The position numbers were made by a program, and so were the translations under genes. From Butyricimonas virosa (lineage in GTDB: Bacteria; Bacteroidota; Bacteroidia; Bacteroidales; Marinifilaceae), in assembly GCF_025148635.1 (NCBI RefSeq), contig NZ_CP102269.1, forward strand, positions 558,001 through 622,000: a DNA stretch of 64,000 nucleotides. Reading direction: 5' to 3'. Shown here piece after piece: positions 8,009-16,186 of this stretch. The notes below the pieces were generated by a model that worked only from the letters and a program-made list of their open reading frames with translations, was not told the DNA's origin and made no database searches. Position 1 is the stretch's first letter; every line of letters begins with the position of its first letter.

Positions 8009-9301
8009 ATGAAAGAGATTGAATCTATATATAATTCTTTTCTGGCAGGCAGCCGGATTACAACAGACTCCAGAGAGGTGAAAGATGGAGATATATTCAT
8101 CGCTTTAAAGGGTGAAAATCACAACGGTAATACCTTTGCAGAGAAAGCCGTGGCCCAAGGAGCGAAGCACGTCGTCATTGATGAGGCCGCCTACAACACG
8201 GCTCCTCAATGCGTACTCGTTCCCGACACCTTGCAATTCCTGCAACAATTAGCCAACTACCACCGCCGGAAATTGAACATTCCCATCTTGGGAATCACCG
8301 GGACAAACGGCAAAACCACCACGAAAGAATTATGTCACGCCGTTCTTTCCAAAAAATATAATACCGTTGCCACGAAAGGCAATTTAAACAACCATATCGG
8401 TGTACCCCTCACCCTGTTAAGCATGGACTCCTCCACGGAATTCGGTATCGTGGAAATGGGGGCCAACCACCCGGGGGAAATAAAAGAACTATGCAAAATT
8501 GTTGAACCAGACTACGGTATCATCACGAACATCGGGTATGCCCACTTGGAAGGATTCGGAAACTACGAAAATATCATCCAAACCAAAAAAGCCCTTTACG
8601 AGTCCGTGAAGGAGAAAGCGGGAATTTTATTCGTGAACGGGGAAGATAAATTGTTGTGCCAATTATCTGAAGACCAGAAAAGGTACACCTATGGCATCAA
8701 TGGGCATTTCACGAACGGGGAAATCGTTCAGACCACCCCTTACCTCGTGTATGCCTTGAAAACCCAACACGGACAACTATACATCCGGACGAAACTCATC
8801 GGGGGATATAACTTTGACAACGCCATGGCAGCCACCACGGTAGGAACATATTTCAATATCGATCCTTTACAAATACAGGCCGCCATCGAAGCTTACACCC
8901 CCTCTAACCTTCGCTCGCAACTACTGAAAACGGAACGCAACACGATCATCCTGGATGCCTACAACGCTAACCCGAGCAGTATGCAAGTCGCCATTTCCAA
9001 TTTCGGGGAAATGAAAGTAGACAACAAATTACTGATTATCGGGGAAATGCGTGAACTGGGAGCCATTTCCGAAGAGTCCCACAAAAACATCGTAGAACTC
9101 ATGAAGAAAAACAATTTTCCCCGGGTATTCCTCGTGGGGGCGAGTTTTGAATCCATCGCAAATAACTATACCTTTACGCATTACTTCCCCGACACGGACA
9201 CGCTGATCGAGTATCTCAAAGCGAACGAGATTCTCCACGCTTTTATCCTGATAAAAGGTTCACGGGGAAATAAACTGGAAAGGATTACAGAATACTTATA
9301 A
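8009..9301 (+). CDS. murF: UDP-MurNAc-tripeptide--D-Ala-D-Ala ligase
   Basis: Adds D-Ala-D-Ala to the UDP-muramyl tripeptide in peptidoglycan precursor synthesis; cytoplasmic ATP-dependent Mur ligase. 430 residues with the N-terminal substrate domain (SREVKDGDIFIALKGE), the P-loop GTNGKTT at 98-104, VEMGANHPGEI in the centre, and the C-terminal domain (DAYNANPSSM, GEMRELG). An upstream ATG at 8001 leads at once to a stop, so 8009 is the start. A TAAATTTG box at 7975-7982 fits as promoter. Eleven bases separate it from the glycosyltransferase gene. Confidence 0.96.
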   Translation: MKEIESIYNSFLAGSRITTDSREVKDGDIFIALKGENHNGNTFAEKAVAQGAKHVVIDEAAYNTAPQCVLVPDTLQFLQQLANYHRRKLNIPILGITGTNGKTTTKELCHAVLSKKYNTVATKGNLNNHIGVPLTLLSMDSSTEFGIVEMGANHPGEIKELCKIVEPDYGIITNIGYAHLEGFGNYENIIQTKKALYESVKEKAGILFVNGEDKLLCQLSEDQKRYTYGINGHFTNGEIVQTTPYLVYALKTQHGQLYIRTKLIGGYNFDNAMAATTVGTYFNIDPLQIQAAIEAYTPSNLRSQLLKTERNTIILDAYNANPSSMQVAISNFGEMKVDNKLLIIGEMRELGAISEESHKNIVELMKKNNFPRVFLVGASFESIANNYTFTHYFPDTDTLIEYLKANEILHAFILIKGSRGNKLERITEYL

Positions 9302-9312
9302 AACAACAGACC

Positions 9313-10047
9313 ATGAACGACAGAGTTGTCATCATACCGACCTATAACGAAAAAGAGAATATCGAAAACATTCTCCGTTATGTTTTTAAACTGGAACCGA
9401 AGTTTGATGTGCTCGTTATAGAGGACAACTCTCCCGACGGCACGGCCCAGATTGTAAAACGTCTGCAATCCGAGTTTCCACAACTTCACATGATCGAACG
9501 TAAAGGAAAGCTAGGACTCGGCACGGCTTATATCACCGGATTCAAATGGTCACTGGAACACGGGTACAACTACATTTTCGAGATGGATGCGGATTTCTCC
9601 CATAATCCCGATGATCTGGTTAAATTGTATCACGCCTGCGAAAGCGGGGAAGGCGATATGGCGATCGGTTCCCGTTACGTCACAGGCGTTAACGTCGTGA
9701 ACTGGCCCATGGGACGAGTTCTCATGTCCTATTTTGCCTCCAAATATGTAAGATTCATCACGGGCATGAAAGTACATGATGCCACAGCCGGATTCGTTTG
9801 TTACACCCGGAAAGTCTTAGAATCCATCGACCTCGACAACATTCGTTTCAAAGGCTACGCTTTCCAGATCGAAATGAAATTCACAGCGTGGACCCTAGGA
9901 TTCAAGCTGAAAGAAGTACCCATTATTTTCACCGACCGTACCCTCGGCACATCCAAAATGAGCGGCGGCATCTTCAACGAGGCTTTTTGGGGTGTCATCA
10001 CGATGAAACTCAGGAGCTTGGGAAAACGTAAGGCAATTAAAAATTAA
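9313..10047 (+). CDS. Polyprenol-phosphate mannosyltransferase-like GT2
   Basis: Glycosyltransferase family 2 of the dolichol/polyprenol-phosphate mannose synthase type: moves a sugar from a nucleotide donor to polyprenyl phosphate at the inner membrane. 244 residues, with PTYNEKENI at 9-17, EDNSPDGT, the metal-binding D92-A-D94 (EMDADFSHNPDDL), and a late acceptor motif ending in RxxGTSKM. There are no C-terminal membrane segments, as in the short soluble members. Probably cotranscribed with murF. Confidence 0.88.
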   Translation: MNDRVVIIPTYNEKENIENILRYVFKLEPKFDVLVIEDNSPDGTAQIVKRLQSEFPQLHMIERKGKLGLGTAYITGFKWSLEHGYNYIFEMDADFSHNPDDLVKLYHACESGEGDMAIGSRYVTGVNVVNWPMGRVLMSYFASKYVRFITGMKVHDATAGFVCYTRKVLESIDLDNIRFKGYAFQIEMKFTAWTLGFKLKEVPIIFTDRTLGTSKMSGGIFNEAFWGVITMKLRSLGKRKAIKN

Positions 10048-10053
10048 TCCATT

Positions 10054-10210
10054 TACGATTTATGAATTACGATTTATGATTAAAAGAACGGTAGTTGGGG
10101 AGAGGAAATCATAAATCAAGAAATTAATTAGAATCTAAAATTAACATGGGGGGTAGTTAAAGCGTCAGCTTCGTGCAGTGGGAATCTAAAATTTAAAATC
10201 TAAAATTAAT
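10054..10210. repeat. AT-rich word arrays before pyrC
   Basis: First ATTTACGATTTATGAATTACGATTTATG, later AATCTAAAATTAAC and AATCTAAAATTTAAAATC, the last copy ending at the ATG of pyrC (10211). In between lies a short GC-richer stretch (about 10144-10185) with no recognisable feature. Confidence 0.6.
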
Positions 10211-11542
10211 ATGCGTATATTACTTCAAAGCGGAACCATCATAAATGAAGGGAGAATCTTCAAAGGTGATCTCTTGATTCACAATGATCGTATCGAAAAA
10301 ATCATAGAAGGCAAATTGGATTCAGTCCCCGGAGACCTCAAAATTATCGATGCCACGGGGAAATACATCATACCGGGAGTGATTGACGATCAAGTACACT
10401 TCCGCGAACCCGGCCTCACACACAAAGGAGACATCCGGGAAGGTAGCCGGGCGGCAGCAGCCGGGGGCGTGACCTCTTTCATGGATATGCCTAACGTGAA
10501 ACCTCCCACCATAACCAACGAGTTACTCCGGGAAAAACAACAGATTGCCAAGGAGAATTCGGCTGTCAACTACTCGTTCTACCTCGGTGCCACCGTTGAC
10601 AATATCGACGAGATTAAAAAGATTGATCCGCACACGACTTGCGGCATTAAAGTTTTCATGGGTTCCTCCACGGGTAATATGCTGGTGGATAGTCGGGAAG
10701 CCTTGGAAAAGATATTTGCAGAATCCCCTATTCTCATCGCTACGCATTGCGAGGATTCGCCCACGATAAACCGTAACTTGGAACTCTACAAGCAACAGTA
10801 CGGGGAAGACATTCCTCCTTTCTGCCATCCTTTGATCCGCAGTCGGGAGTGTTGCTACACCAGCTCTTCGCTGGCAGCCGAGCTGGCACGTAAACACAAC
10901 AGCCGCCTGCACATACTTCATTTAAGCACGAAAGAAGAATTGGAATTACTGGATCAAGGTCCTCGTACCCAAAAACACATCACCGGGGAAGTATGCATTC
11001 ACCATCTTTGGTTCAATGATCAGGCGTATCACACCAAAGGAAACCTCGTCAAGTGGAATCCTGCCATCAAAACCGAAGAGGACCGTCAAGCCCTGTTGCA
11101 AGCCTTGAATGACAATCGCTTGGACATCATCGCCACGGATCACGCTCCTCATCTTCCGGGAGAAAAAGCCGGAGTATATACCCAATCAGCCAGCGGTGGC
11201 CCAATGGTGCAGCACTCGCTAATCGTTATGCTGGAACTCATGGAGAAAGGTCAGATCACGCTTGAAAATATCGTGGATAAAATGTGTCATGCCCCTGCCG
11301 ACATTTTCCATGTCGAAGAAAGAGGCTATCTGCGGGAAGGTTATAAGGCAGACATCGCCATCTTCGAAAAACACCCATGGACTGTGAAGAAAGAAAACTT
11401 ACTTTACAAATGCGGTTGGTCACCTCTCGAAGAAATGTCTTTTACCTACCGGGTAAGCATGACGTTAGTGAACGGGCAAATCGTGTACGATCACGGCAAG
11501 ATCAATGGTGACATTCGCGGGGAAATGCTGACATTCTATTAA
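10211..11542 (+). CDS. pyrC: Dihydroorotase (class I type)
   Basis: Third step of pyrimidine synthesis: ring closure of carbamoyl aspartate to dihydroorotate. 443-residue amidohydrolase. Motifs: IDDQVHFREPGLTHKGD at 58-74, GGVTSFMDMPN, CGIKVFMG, ATHCED, LHILHLST and ATDHAPH. The first histidine of the usual HxH metal pair is Gln61; I recall this as common in Bacteroidota dihydroorotases, so I do not read it as loss of function. The C-terminus has the usual W-SPLEEMSFTYRVSMTLVNG. Confidence 0.92.
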   Translation: MRILLQSGTIINEGRIFKGDLLIHNDRIEKIIEGKLDSVPGDLKIIDATGKYIIPGVIDDQVHFREPGLTHKGDIREGSRAAAAGGVTSFMDMPNVKPPTITNELLREKQQIAKENSAVNYSFYLGATVDNIDEIKKIDPHTTCGIKVFMGSSTGNMLVDSREALEKIFAESPILIATHCEDSPTINRNLELYKQQYGEDIPPFCHPLIRSRECCYTSSSLAAELARKHNSRLHILHLSTKEELELLDQGPRTQKHITGEVCIHHLWFNDQAYHTKGNLVKWNPAIKTEEDRQALLQALNDNRLDIIATDHAPHLPGEKAGVYTQSASGGPMVQHSLIVMLELMEKGQITLENIVDKMCHAPADIFHVEERGYLREGYKADIAIFEKHPWTVKKENLLYKCGWSPLEEMSFTYRVSMTLVNGQIVYDHGKINGDIRGEMLTFY

Positions 11543-11543
11543 T

Positions 11544-12518
11544 CTACAAAACAAGAAGTACACAGGCCACTATGAACAACAGGAACAACACGTTTCCCAA
11601 CCAACGGGTCCGGTGTGAAATAAAGTATTGAGTAAACATATAAGATAACGGGATCGCTGTAATCAAGGTGATCCCGTGACAATTAAACGGGATAAAAAAC
11701 AACGAACTCCCCACGAAAAGCAACATCGACAACATCGACAACATACCCCGCCTCTGCGCCACGATCGCCATCGGGTAGTTCACCACGACATTATACAAAG
11801 ACACGACGATCAGCACGCCGATCACAACAAAAGCTACCACCTTCTCAGGCATTATTTTCCAGAACACTTGCCCGCTTGTCAATGCCTGCACGAATACATC
11901 CGGTAATGTTGCCAACCGATCCGTCAGGAAGTAATAACATCCCGTGAAAAATAATGCAGAAAAGATCCCGATAAACAGCGCCACCAAATCCTTCAACGCC
12001 GCCCTTCCCGAAAAAGGCAGGACGATGATTGCCCAAACGATCAGCATGATCAATTTCGGGCAAAGCAAAACCGCCAGCGTGGAAAAAAGCCCGAAACCAA
12101 ATACCGGAGCGTTAGATTGCGTGTTCACGATGGCCGACTGCAAACGAGCCACGGCCAACACGACGCACAAGGCCGCCACCAGATAATTACTCATCCCGTA
12201 ACGACAAATCACGCCAATGCATAGTAAAGCATAAATCACCGCCGGGAGAACCGTGATATGGGACAAAAACTTATATCTGTCCGCAACAAAAAATACCAGA
12301 AATGACAAACACAGCAAAGCCAACACACCAATTTCCTTCCACCACAACCCGCCTTGTTCTTGAAAATCCGGAATTGAAATAACGCCCAAATCCAAACAAA
12401 CGGAAAAATCTTCCGGTCCGAAAGTAAAACGCAAAAAGGCAATTGCTGCCAAAATAAATGGCAGCAAATACAACATATAAACCCTCTTGGTTTTTAAAAT
12501 GGCGTTAAATCCCATCAT
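11544..12518 (-). CDS. Multi-pass membrane protein (DUF6427-like)
   Basis: 324-residue protein, hydrophobic over almost its whole length with about 9-10 possible membrane segments and no catalytic motif. It resembles the uncharacterised Bacteroidota family DUF6427, a moderate-confidence match from memory. The start could be either of two adjacent ATGs (12518 or 12515). Convergent with pyrC with only one base between the stop codons and no visible hairpin. Nine bases separate it from purD upstream, so the two are probably one transcript. Confidence 0.7.
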   Translation of the reverse strand: MMGFNAILKTKRVYMLYLLPFILAAIAFLRFTFGPEDFSVCLDLGVISIPDFQEQGGLWWKEIGVLALLCLSFLVFFVADRYKFLSHITVLPAVIYALLCIGVICRYGMSNYLVAALCVVLAVARLQSAIVNTQSNAPVFGFGLFSTLAVLLCPKLIMLIVWAIIVLPFSGRAALKDLVALFIGIFSALFFTGCYYFLTDRLATLPDVFVQALTSGQVFWKIMPEKVVAFVVIGVLIVVSLYNVVVNYPMAIVAQRRGMLSMLSMLLFVGSSLFFIPFNCHGITLITAIPLSYMFTQYFISHRTRWLGNVLFLLFIVACVLLVL

Positions 12519-12527
12519 CCAACCCTC

Positions 12528-13796
12528 TTATAAATCAAAACCTATATCTCTTCTGAAATTCATCCCATCGAAATGAATTTTAGCCACATTCTTGTAAGAT
12601 TGAGCCAACGCCTCCCGCATTGTCTTCCCGAACGAGCTAACAGCAATCACACGTCCCCCGTTCGTCACGACTTTTCCCTCTGCCAGCTTCGTACCCGCAT
12701 GGAACACGATACTCCCCTTCACGTCCGGAACACCCGTGATCTCCTTTCCTTTCTCGTAATCCCCGGGATACCCTTGGGAAACAAGCATCACAGTCGTACA
12801 GAAACGATCATCCAGTTCGAACGCCGCCTGTTCCAGCTCACCCTTGGCCATCGCCTCGAAAAGAGACAAAACATCCGTTTTTAATCTCGGCATCACCACT
12901 TCCGTCTCCGGATCTCCCATACGCACATTATATTCGATCACGTAAGGATCACCACCAACATTCATTAGCCCGAAAAAGACGAATCCTTTGTAGTCAATCC
13001 CGTCTTTTTGTAATCCCTCGATCGTGGGGCGCACCACCCGCTCTTCCACTTTCCGGTTGAACTCTTCATTGGCAAACGGCACCGGGGAAACGGCCCCCAT
13101 ACCACCCGTGTTCAATCCCGTATCACCCTCTCCGATACGCTTGTAATCCTTCGCCGAACCCAATATTTTATAACTCTTCCCGTCCGTTAACGCAAACACT
13201 GAAAGCTCTATTCCTTTCAAACACGCCTCGATCACTACTTGATTTCCGGCCTTCCCGAACTTTCCTCCCAACATCAGCTCCAACTCCCTCTTGGCCTCTT
13301 CCAAATCATCCAGAATCAACACACCTTTTCCAGCTGCCAACCCATCCGCTTTCAACACGTAAGGCGGTTTTTGGGTTTCCAGAAAAGCAACCCCTTCCTC
13401 TAGGTTATCCTTCGTCACCGTCAGATAATCAGCTGTCGGAATATGGTGGCGGAACATGAATTCTTTCGCAAAATCCTTACTTCCTTCCAGAATAGCACCC
13501 GCTCTTCCCGGTCCCACGATCATCAGTCGGGCAAAACGAGCGTCTGCCTCAAAATAATCCCGAATACCCTCCACTAGAGGATCTTCCGGCCCGACAACCA
13601 GCATATCGATAGCATTATATTCCACGAAAGTCGCTAACGCCTCGAAATCCGTTACCTTGATATTTACATTTTCAGCTATCTCTGCCGTTCCGGCATTTCC
13701 CGGAGCAACATATAACTTTGTTAATCTTTCACTCTGATTTATTTTCCACGCCAACGCATGTTCGCGTCCACCGCTACCCAATAATAATACTTTCAT
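12528..13796 (-). CDS. purD: Phosphoribosylamine--glycine ligase
   Basis: Second step of purine synthesis; ATP-grasp ligase joining glycine to phosphoribosylamine. 422 residues: MKVLLLGSGGREHALAWK at the start, VGPEDPLVEG, GSKDFAKEFM, VLKADGLAAGKGV, GLNTGGMGA, NVRMGDPETEVVMPRL. All family blocks are present. A -7 box TATCTTTG (13938-13931, minus) would give a leader of over 100 bases holding the word repeats at 13805-13912. Confidence 0.96.
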   Translation of the reverse strand: MKVLLLGSGGREHALAWKINQSERLTKLYVAPGNAGTAEIAENVNIKVTDFEALATFVEYNAIDMLVVGPEDPLVEGIRDYFEADARFARLMIVGPGRAGAILEGSKDFAKEFMFRHHIPTADYLTVTKDNLEEGVAFLETQKPPYVLKADGLAAGKGVLILDDLEEAKRELELMLGGKFGKAGNQVVIEACLKGIELSVFALTDGKSYKILGSAKDYKRIGEGDTGLNTGGMGAVSPVPFANEEFNRKVEERVVRPTIEGLQKDGIDYKGFVFFGLMNVGGDPYVIEYNVRMGDPETEVVMPRLKTDVLSLFEAMAKGELEQAAFELDDRFCTTVMLVSQGYPGDYEKGKEITGVPDVKGSIVFHAGTKLAEGKVVTNGGRVIAVSSFGKTMREALAQSYKNVAKIHFDGMNFRRDIGFDL

Positions 13797-13804
13797 CCTT
13801 TTTT

Positions 13805-13978
13805 AGTTACAAGTTTACAAGTTACAGGTTACAAGTTGAATCCCGACACGTTCATCGGCAGGTGCGTTATTATTCCCAAGAACCTGTAACATACAACCTG
13901 TCAACTTGTAACTCGGCCTTGCCGAAAACACAAAGATAAGTCTTTAGCATAAATCATAAATCATAAATCATAAATAAA
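13805..13978. repeat. Word repeats between purD and fic
   Basis: 13805-13838: AGTTACAAG-, TTTACAAG-, TTACAGG-, TTACAAG words. 13881-13912 carries the same words in opposite orientation (AACCTGTAAC, CAACCTG, CAACTTGTAACT). 13948-13978 has four copies of ATAAATC. The first two blocks form an imperfect inverted repeat in the purD leader; the third lies just upstream of the fic promoter. Confidence 0.7.
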
Positions 13979-14010
13979 TTTGGAGTAATTGACGGATTTC
14001 TATAACTTTG
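13979..14010 (+). promoter_or_regulatory. Promoter of fic
   Basis: TTTG (13979-13982), 20 bases, TAACTTTG (14003-14010). The start point would be near 14015, so the ATG at 14026 is the start; a TTG start at 14008 would lie inside the -7 box. Confidence 0.7.
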
Positions 14011-14025
14011 TTAAAAATCAAAGCC

Positions 14026-14601
14026 ATGAACAGATACACCACCAATGGCGAAGAGGGAGAGATTCTCCCGAATTTACTCGGAATCACGGATGAAGAGACT
14101 CTTCACAACGCAGAATTCGAAGGATTCTTGATGGCGGAAATCTTGTTCACGGAAAAGCTAACCCAAAAAACAAAATTTTCAGTCAAATACATCTGCGACA
14201 TCCATCGTACAGCATTAAAAGAACTCTACTCTTTTGCCGGACGATTCCGCTCCGTAAATATCTCCAAAGGTGGTTTTGTCTTCCCCGCCGGAAGATTCAT
14301 TCCAGATAGTATGCGCATTTTCGAAGAAGAAACTCTTTCCCAGCTCCCCGACCATTACACCAGCCGGCAGGCTCTGATAAAAGACATCGCCAAGGTACAC
14401 GGCGAATTACTTTTCATCCACCCCTTCCGGGAAGGCAATGGTAGAACCTTCCGCATCCTCGCCAACCTCATGGCTCGAAAACAGGGTTATCCCGGTTTAA
14501 ACTTTAAAAGGATTGATTTTAATGAATATATAATCGCTGTTCAGCAAGTAGCACGAAAAGACTACTCCAGAATGGAGCGGATTATCGCTTACACATTTTA
14601 A
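14026..14601 (+). CDS. fic: Fic/DOC family protein (probable AMPylating toxin)
   Basis: Fic-fold enzyme, 191 residues, cytoplasmic. Fic proteins usually transfer AMP from ATP to a target hydroxyl (for toxins, often gyrase or topoisomerase IV). The complete active-site motif HPFREGNGRTFR is present, with catalytic His and the GNGR anion hole, and GGFVFPAGRF is the flap region. I see no inhibitory (S/T)xxxE(G/N) helix inside this protein, so it is the class whose inhibitor is a separate antitoxin. A VbhA-type antitoxin gene lies convergent and overlaps the last 20 bases. Own promoter, very short leader. Confidence 0.9.
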   Translation: MNRYTTNGEEGEILPNLLGITDEETLHNAEFEGFLMAEILFTEKLTQKTKFSVKYICDIHRTALKELYSFAGRFRSVNISKGGFVFPAGRFIPDSMRIFEEETLSQLPDHYTSRQALIKDIAKVHGELLFIHPFREGNGRTFRILANLMARKQGYPGLNFKRIDFNEYIIAVQQVARKDYSRMERIIAYTF

Positions 14602-14755
14602 GCTTCAAATCCACCCGTTCCAAAATAGTATAAGCAGTTTCTTGGGAAATTTTTATCCCCTCCAGTTGAAATGAGGTTATCATTCCTTGCAAAATCTCTT
14701 CCCTAACCGTGGCGTTTTTCACAAGCTGCGGCATCTTTTCTTTTATTTTTTCCAT
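14582..14755 (-). CDS. VbhA-family antitoxin of Fic, antisense to its toxin gene
   Basis: 57-residue protein beginning MEKIKEKMPQLVKNATV. Its centre reads ITSFQLEGIKIS, an exact fit to the Fic inhibitory helix motif (S/T)xxxE(G/N): Ser28, Glu32, Gly33. In VbhA-type antitoxins this glutamate pairs with the arginine of the Fic motif and blocks productive ATP binding. The gene runs against fic; stops cross so that the last 20 bases (14582-14601) are shared in opposite strands. In the Bartonella vbhA-vbhT pair the antitoxin lies upstream on the same strand, so this layout differs. It has its own promoter at 14760-14790 with the ATG only five bases after the -7 box. Family and motif are seen directly; inhibition is inferred. 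Confidence 0.82.
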   Translation of the reverse strand: MEKIKEKMPQLVKNATVREEILQGMITSFQLEGIKISQETAYTILERVDLKLKMCKR

Positions 14756-14759
14756 ATTA

Positions 14760-14790
14760 CAAATATACGACTTTTCCCCTTATTATCAAA
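14760..14790 (-). promoter_or_regulatory. Promoter of the Fic antitoxin gene
   Basis: Minus strand TTTG (14790-14787), 19 bases, TATATTTG (14767-14760), then TAAT and the ATG at 14755. The expected start point coincides with or touches the ATG, implying a leaderless or nearly leaderless mRNA. Confidence 0.65.
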
Positions 14791-14840
14791 GCAATTCAGT
14801 CACAAATTCCCCTCTTTTAACCAGCAACTGCCGCAAGCGA

Positions 14841-15500
14841 TCACCTCCACGTTTCCTCCACCGTGTAATTCAAAAAGCGATTAAAAGGTTGCATCAATAA
14901 AAGTCGTTCCACACACCGCTCAACCACGTCCTCCCTCTCGAAAAACGAATCGGGAACATAATTCGACACCGTGTAAGATTTGTATTTCAACAAATCCCCT
15001 TCCGGAAAATCAGCCGGGAAAGGAGCAGGCACCTTTTTCAACTTCTCCCCCTCCAACACATAATACTTCTGGAATTTCGCATCCCTGAGAATCCCCGTGA
15101 ACTCGTCGATATTGTCATACACGTCTTTCCGCAAAGCCTTTAGCAACGAAGGTTCCGGACACCAAATCCCGCCCCCGATCATGCAATTTCCCGGTTCGAT
15201 ATGCACATAATACCCCGCCCGAGGACTCTGCTTACCGCCCTTCACCATGTACGCCCCGATATGCGTCTTATAAGGCTCTTTATTGGGTGAAAACCGGACA
15301 TCTCGATAAATTCTGAAAATACAATCTTTCGCTGTCAACCCGTCCATATCCGGCTCTGTCACCGCTAATGCCGGAATCACCTGGTTGATGAAATCCTCAT
15401 GCCTCGCTTTCACGGCCAGATACCACTCTTTATGCGCATTAAACCACTCCCGGTTATTATTCTCCTTCAACTCTTTCAAAAAGCGAAACACTTCCGCCAT
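14841..15500 (-). CDS. DUF2461 domain protein (TIGR02453 family)
   Basis: 219-residue soluble protein with FRFLKELKENNNREWFNAHKEWY at its start (shown here in part: LKENNNREWF), FRIYRDVRFSPNKEPYKTH and GAGY-type YYVHIEPGNCMIGGGIW, all landmarks of DUF2461. Function unknown. Two starts are possible: ATG 15530 and ATG 15500. I prefer 15500 because the codons between them translate a copy of the ACCTGTAACTTGT word repeat, and because family members start right before the conserved helix. Downstream of and codirectional with the cobalamin adenosyltransferase. Confidence 0.85.
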   Translation of the reverse strand: MAEVFRFLKELKENNNREWFNAHKEWYLAVKARHEDFINQVIPALAVTEPDMDGLTAKDCIFRIYRDVRFSPNKEPYKTHIGAYMVKGGKQSPRAGYYVHIEPGNCMIGGGIWCPEPSLLKALRKDVYDNIDEFTGILRDAKFQKYYVLEGEKLKKVPAPFPADFPEGDLLKYKSYTVSNYVPDSFFEREDVVERCVERLLLMQPFNRFLNYTVEETWR

Positions 15501-15504
15501 TGAA

Positions 15505-15553
15505 AAATCACAAGTTACAGGTTCTTTCATTTTCAATTCTCCATTTTCAATTT
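15505..15553. repeat. Word repeats before the DUF2461 start
   Basis: CAAGTTACAGGTT followed by TTTTCAATTCTCCATTTTCAATTTTCAA. It lies between the cobalamin adenosyltransferase stop and the DUF2461 start. Confidence 0.6.
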
Positions 15554-16105
15554 TCAACTCCCCGGCACCCATTTCACCTCTTCCAAACCGCAATCCTTTG
15601 CCAGCTTACGCCCTAGCACGAACAGGTAATCGGACAAACGATTCACATACCGCACGATAACATCCTCCACCTCGATTTCTTCACTCATATCAATAATCCG
15701 CCGTTCCACCCGACGGCAAATCGTACGGGCAATATGACAAGCCGATACCTCCGGCCGTCCACCCGGCAACACGAAATATTGCAGTGGCGGCAATTCCTCG
15801 TCCATCTTATCTATCGCCCTCTCCAAAAAAGCCACGTCCTCATCCGTGCAAGGCAATTTCTTCTGCATATTACTCACAGTCGTGTCCGTCGCCAAGTTTG
15901 CCCCGACCACGAACAGCACGTTTTGAATCTCGATCAACTGTTTCACACTCTCCCCATCAATCGGGTATGACCGAATCATCCCCAAATGACTGTTCAACTC
16001 GTCAACACCCCCGTAAGCCTCTAATCTCACGTTATTCTTTGCAACCCGGGTTCCCCCGATCAAAGCAGTCGTCCCCTTATCTCCTGTTTTCGTATATACC
16101 TTCAT
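15554..16105 (-). CDS. ATP:cob(I)alamin adenosyltransferase, PduO type
   Basis: Makes adenosylcobalamin from cob(I)alamin and ATP; cytoplasmic trimer. 183 residues: the N-terminal ATP site YTKTGDKGTTALIGG, then AYGGVDELNSHLG, the helical core with LPGG-type FVLPGGRPEVSACHIARTICRRVERR, and YVNRLSDYLFVLGRKLA at the end. All PduO landmarks are visible. No cobalamin riboswitch is visible upstream. Confidence 0.93.
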   Translation of the reverse strand: MKVYTKTGDKGTTALIGGTRVAKNNVRLEAYGGVDELNSHLGMIRSYPIDGESVKQLIEIQNVLFVVGANLATDTTVSNMQKKLPCTDEDVAFLERAIDKMDEELPPLQYFVLPGGRPEVSACHIARTICRRVERRIIDMSEEIEVEDVIVRYVNRLSDYLFVLGRKLAKDCGLEEVKWVPGS

Positions 16106-16186
16106 GCTTATTTTAAATTTTAGATTTTAAATTTCCTCCCATGAAATCACCCCTTCCCATTCTAAATTTTAAATTCTAAATTATCA
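16106..16186. repeat. AAATTTTAAATT word arrays flanking the adenosyltransferase
   Basis: TTTTAAATTTTAGATTTTAAATTT just before the adenosyltransferase ATG (minus strand) and TTCTAAATTTTAAATTCTAAATTA at the end of the next gene. Confidence 0.6.

Noticed and set aside
10382..10420. Dihydroorotase inactive because Gln replaces the first His of HxH
   Set aside because: The same DDQVHFREPG form is, as far as I recall, usual for dihydroorotases of this phylum, and the other motifs are complete.
16106..16140. Cobalamin riboswitch before the adenosyltransferase
   Set aside because: Only AT-rich word repeats are present; no B12 box seen.
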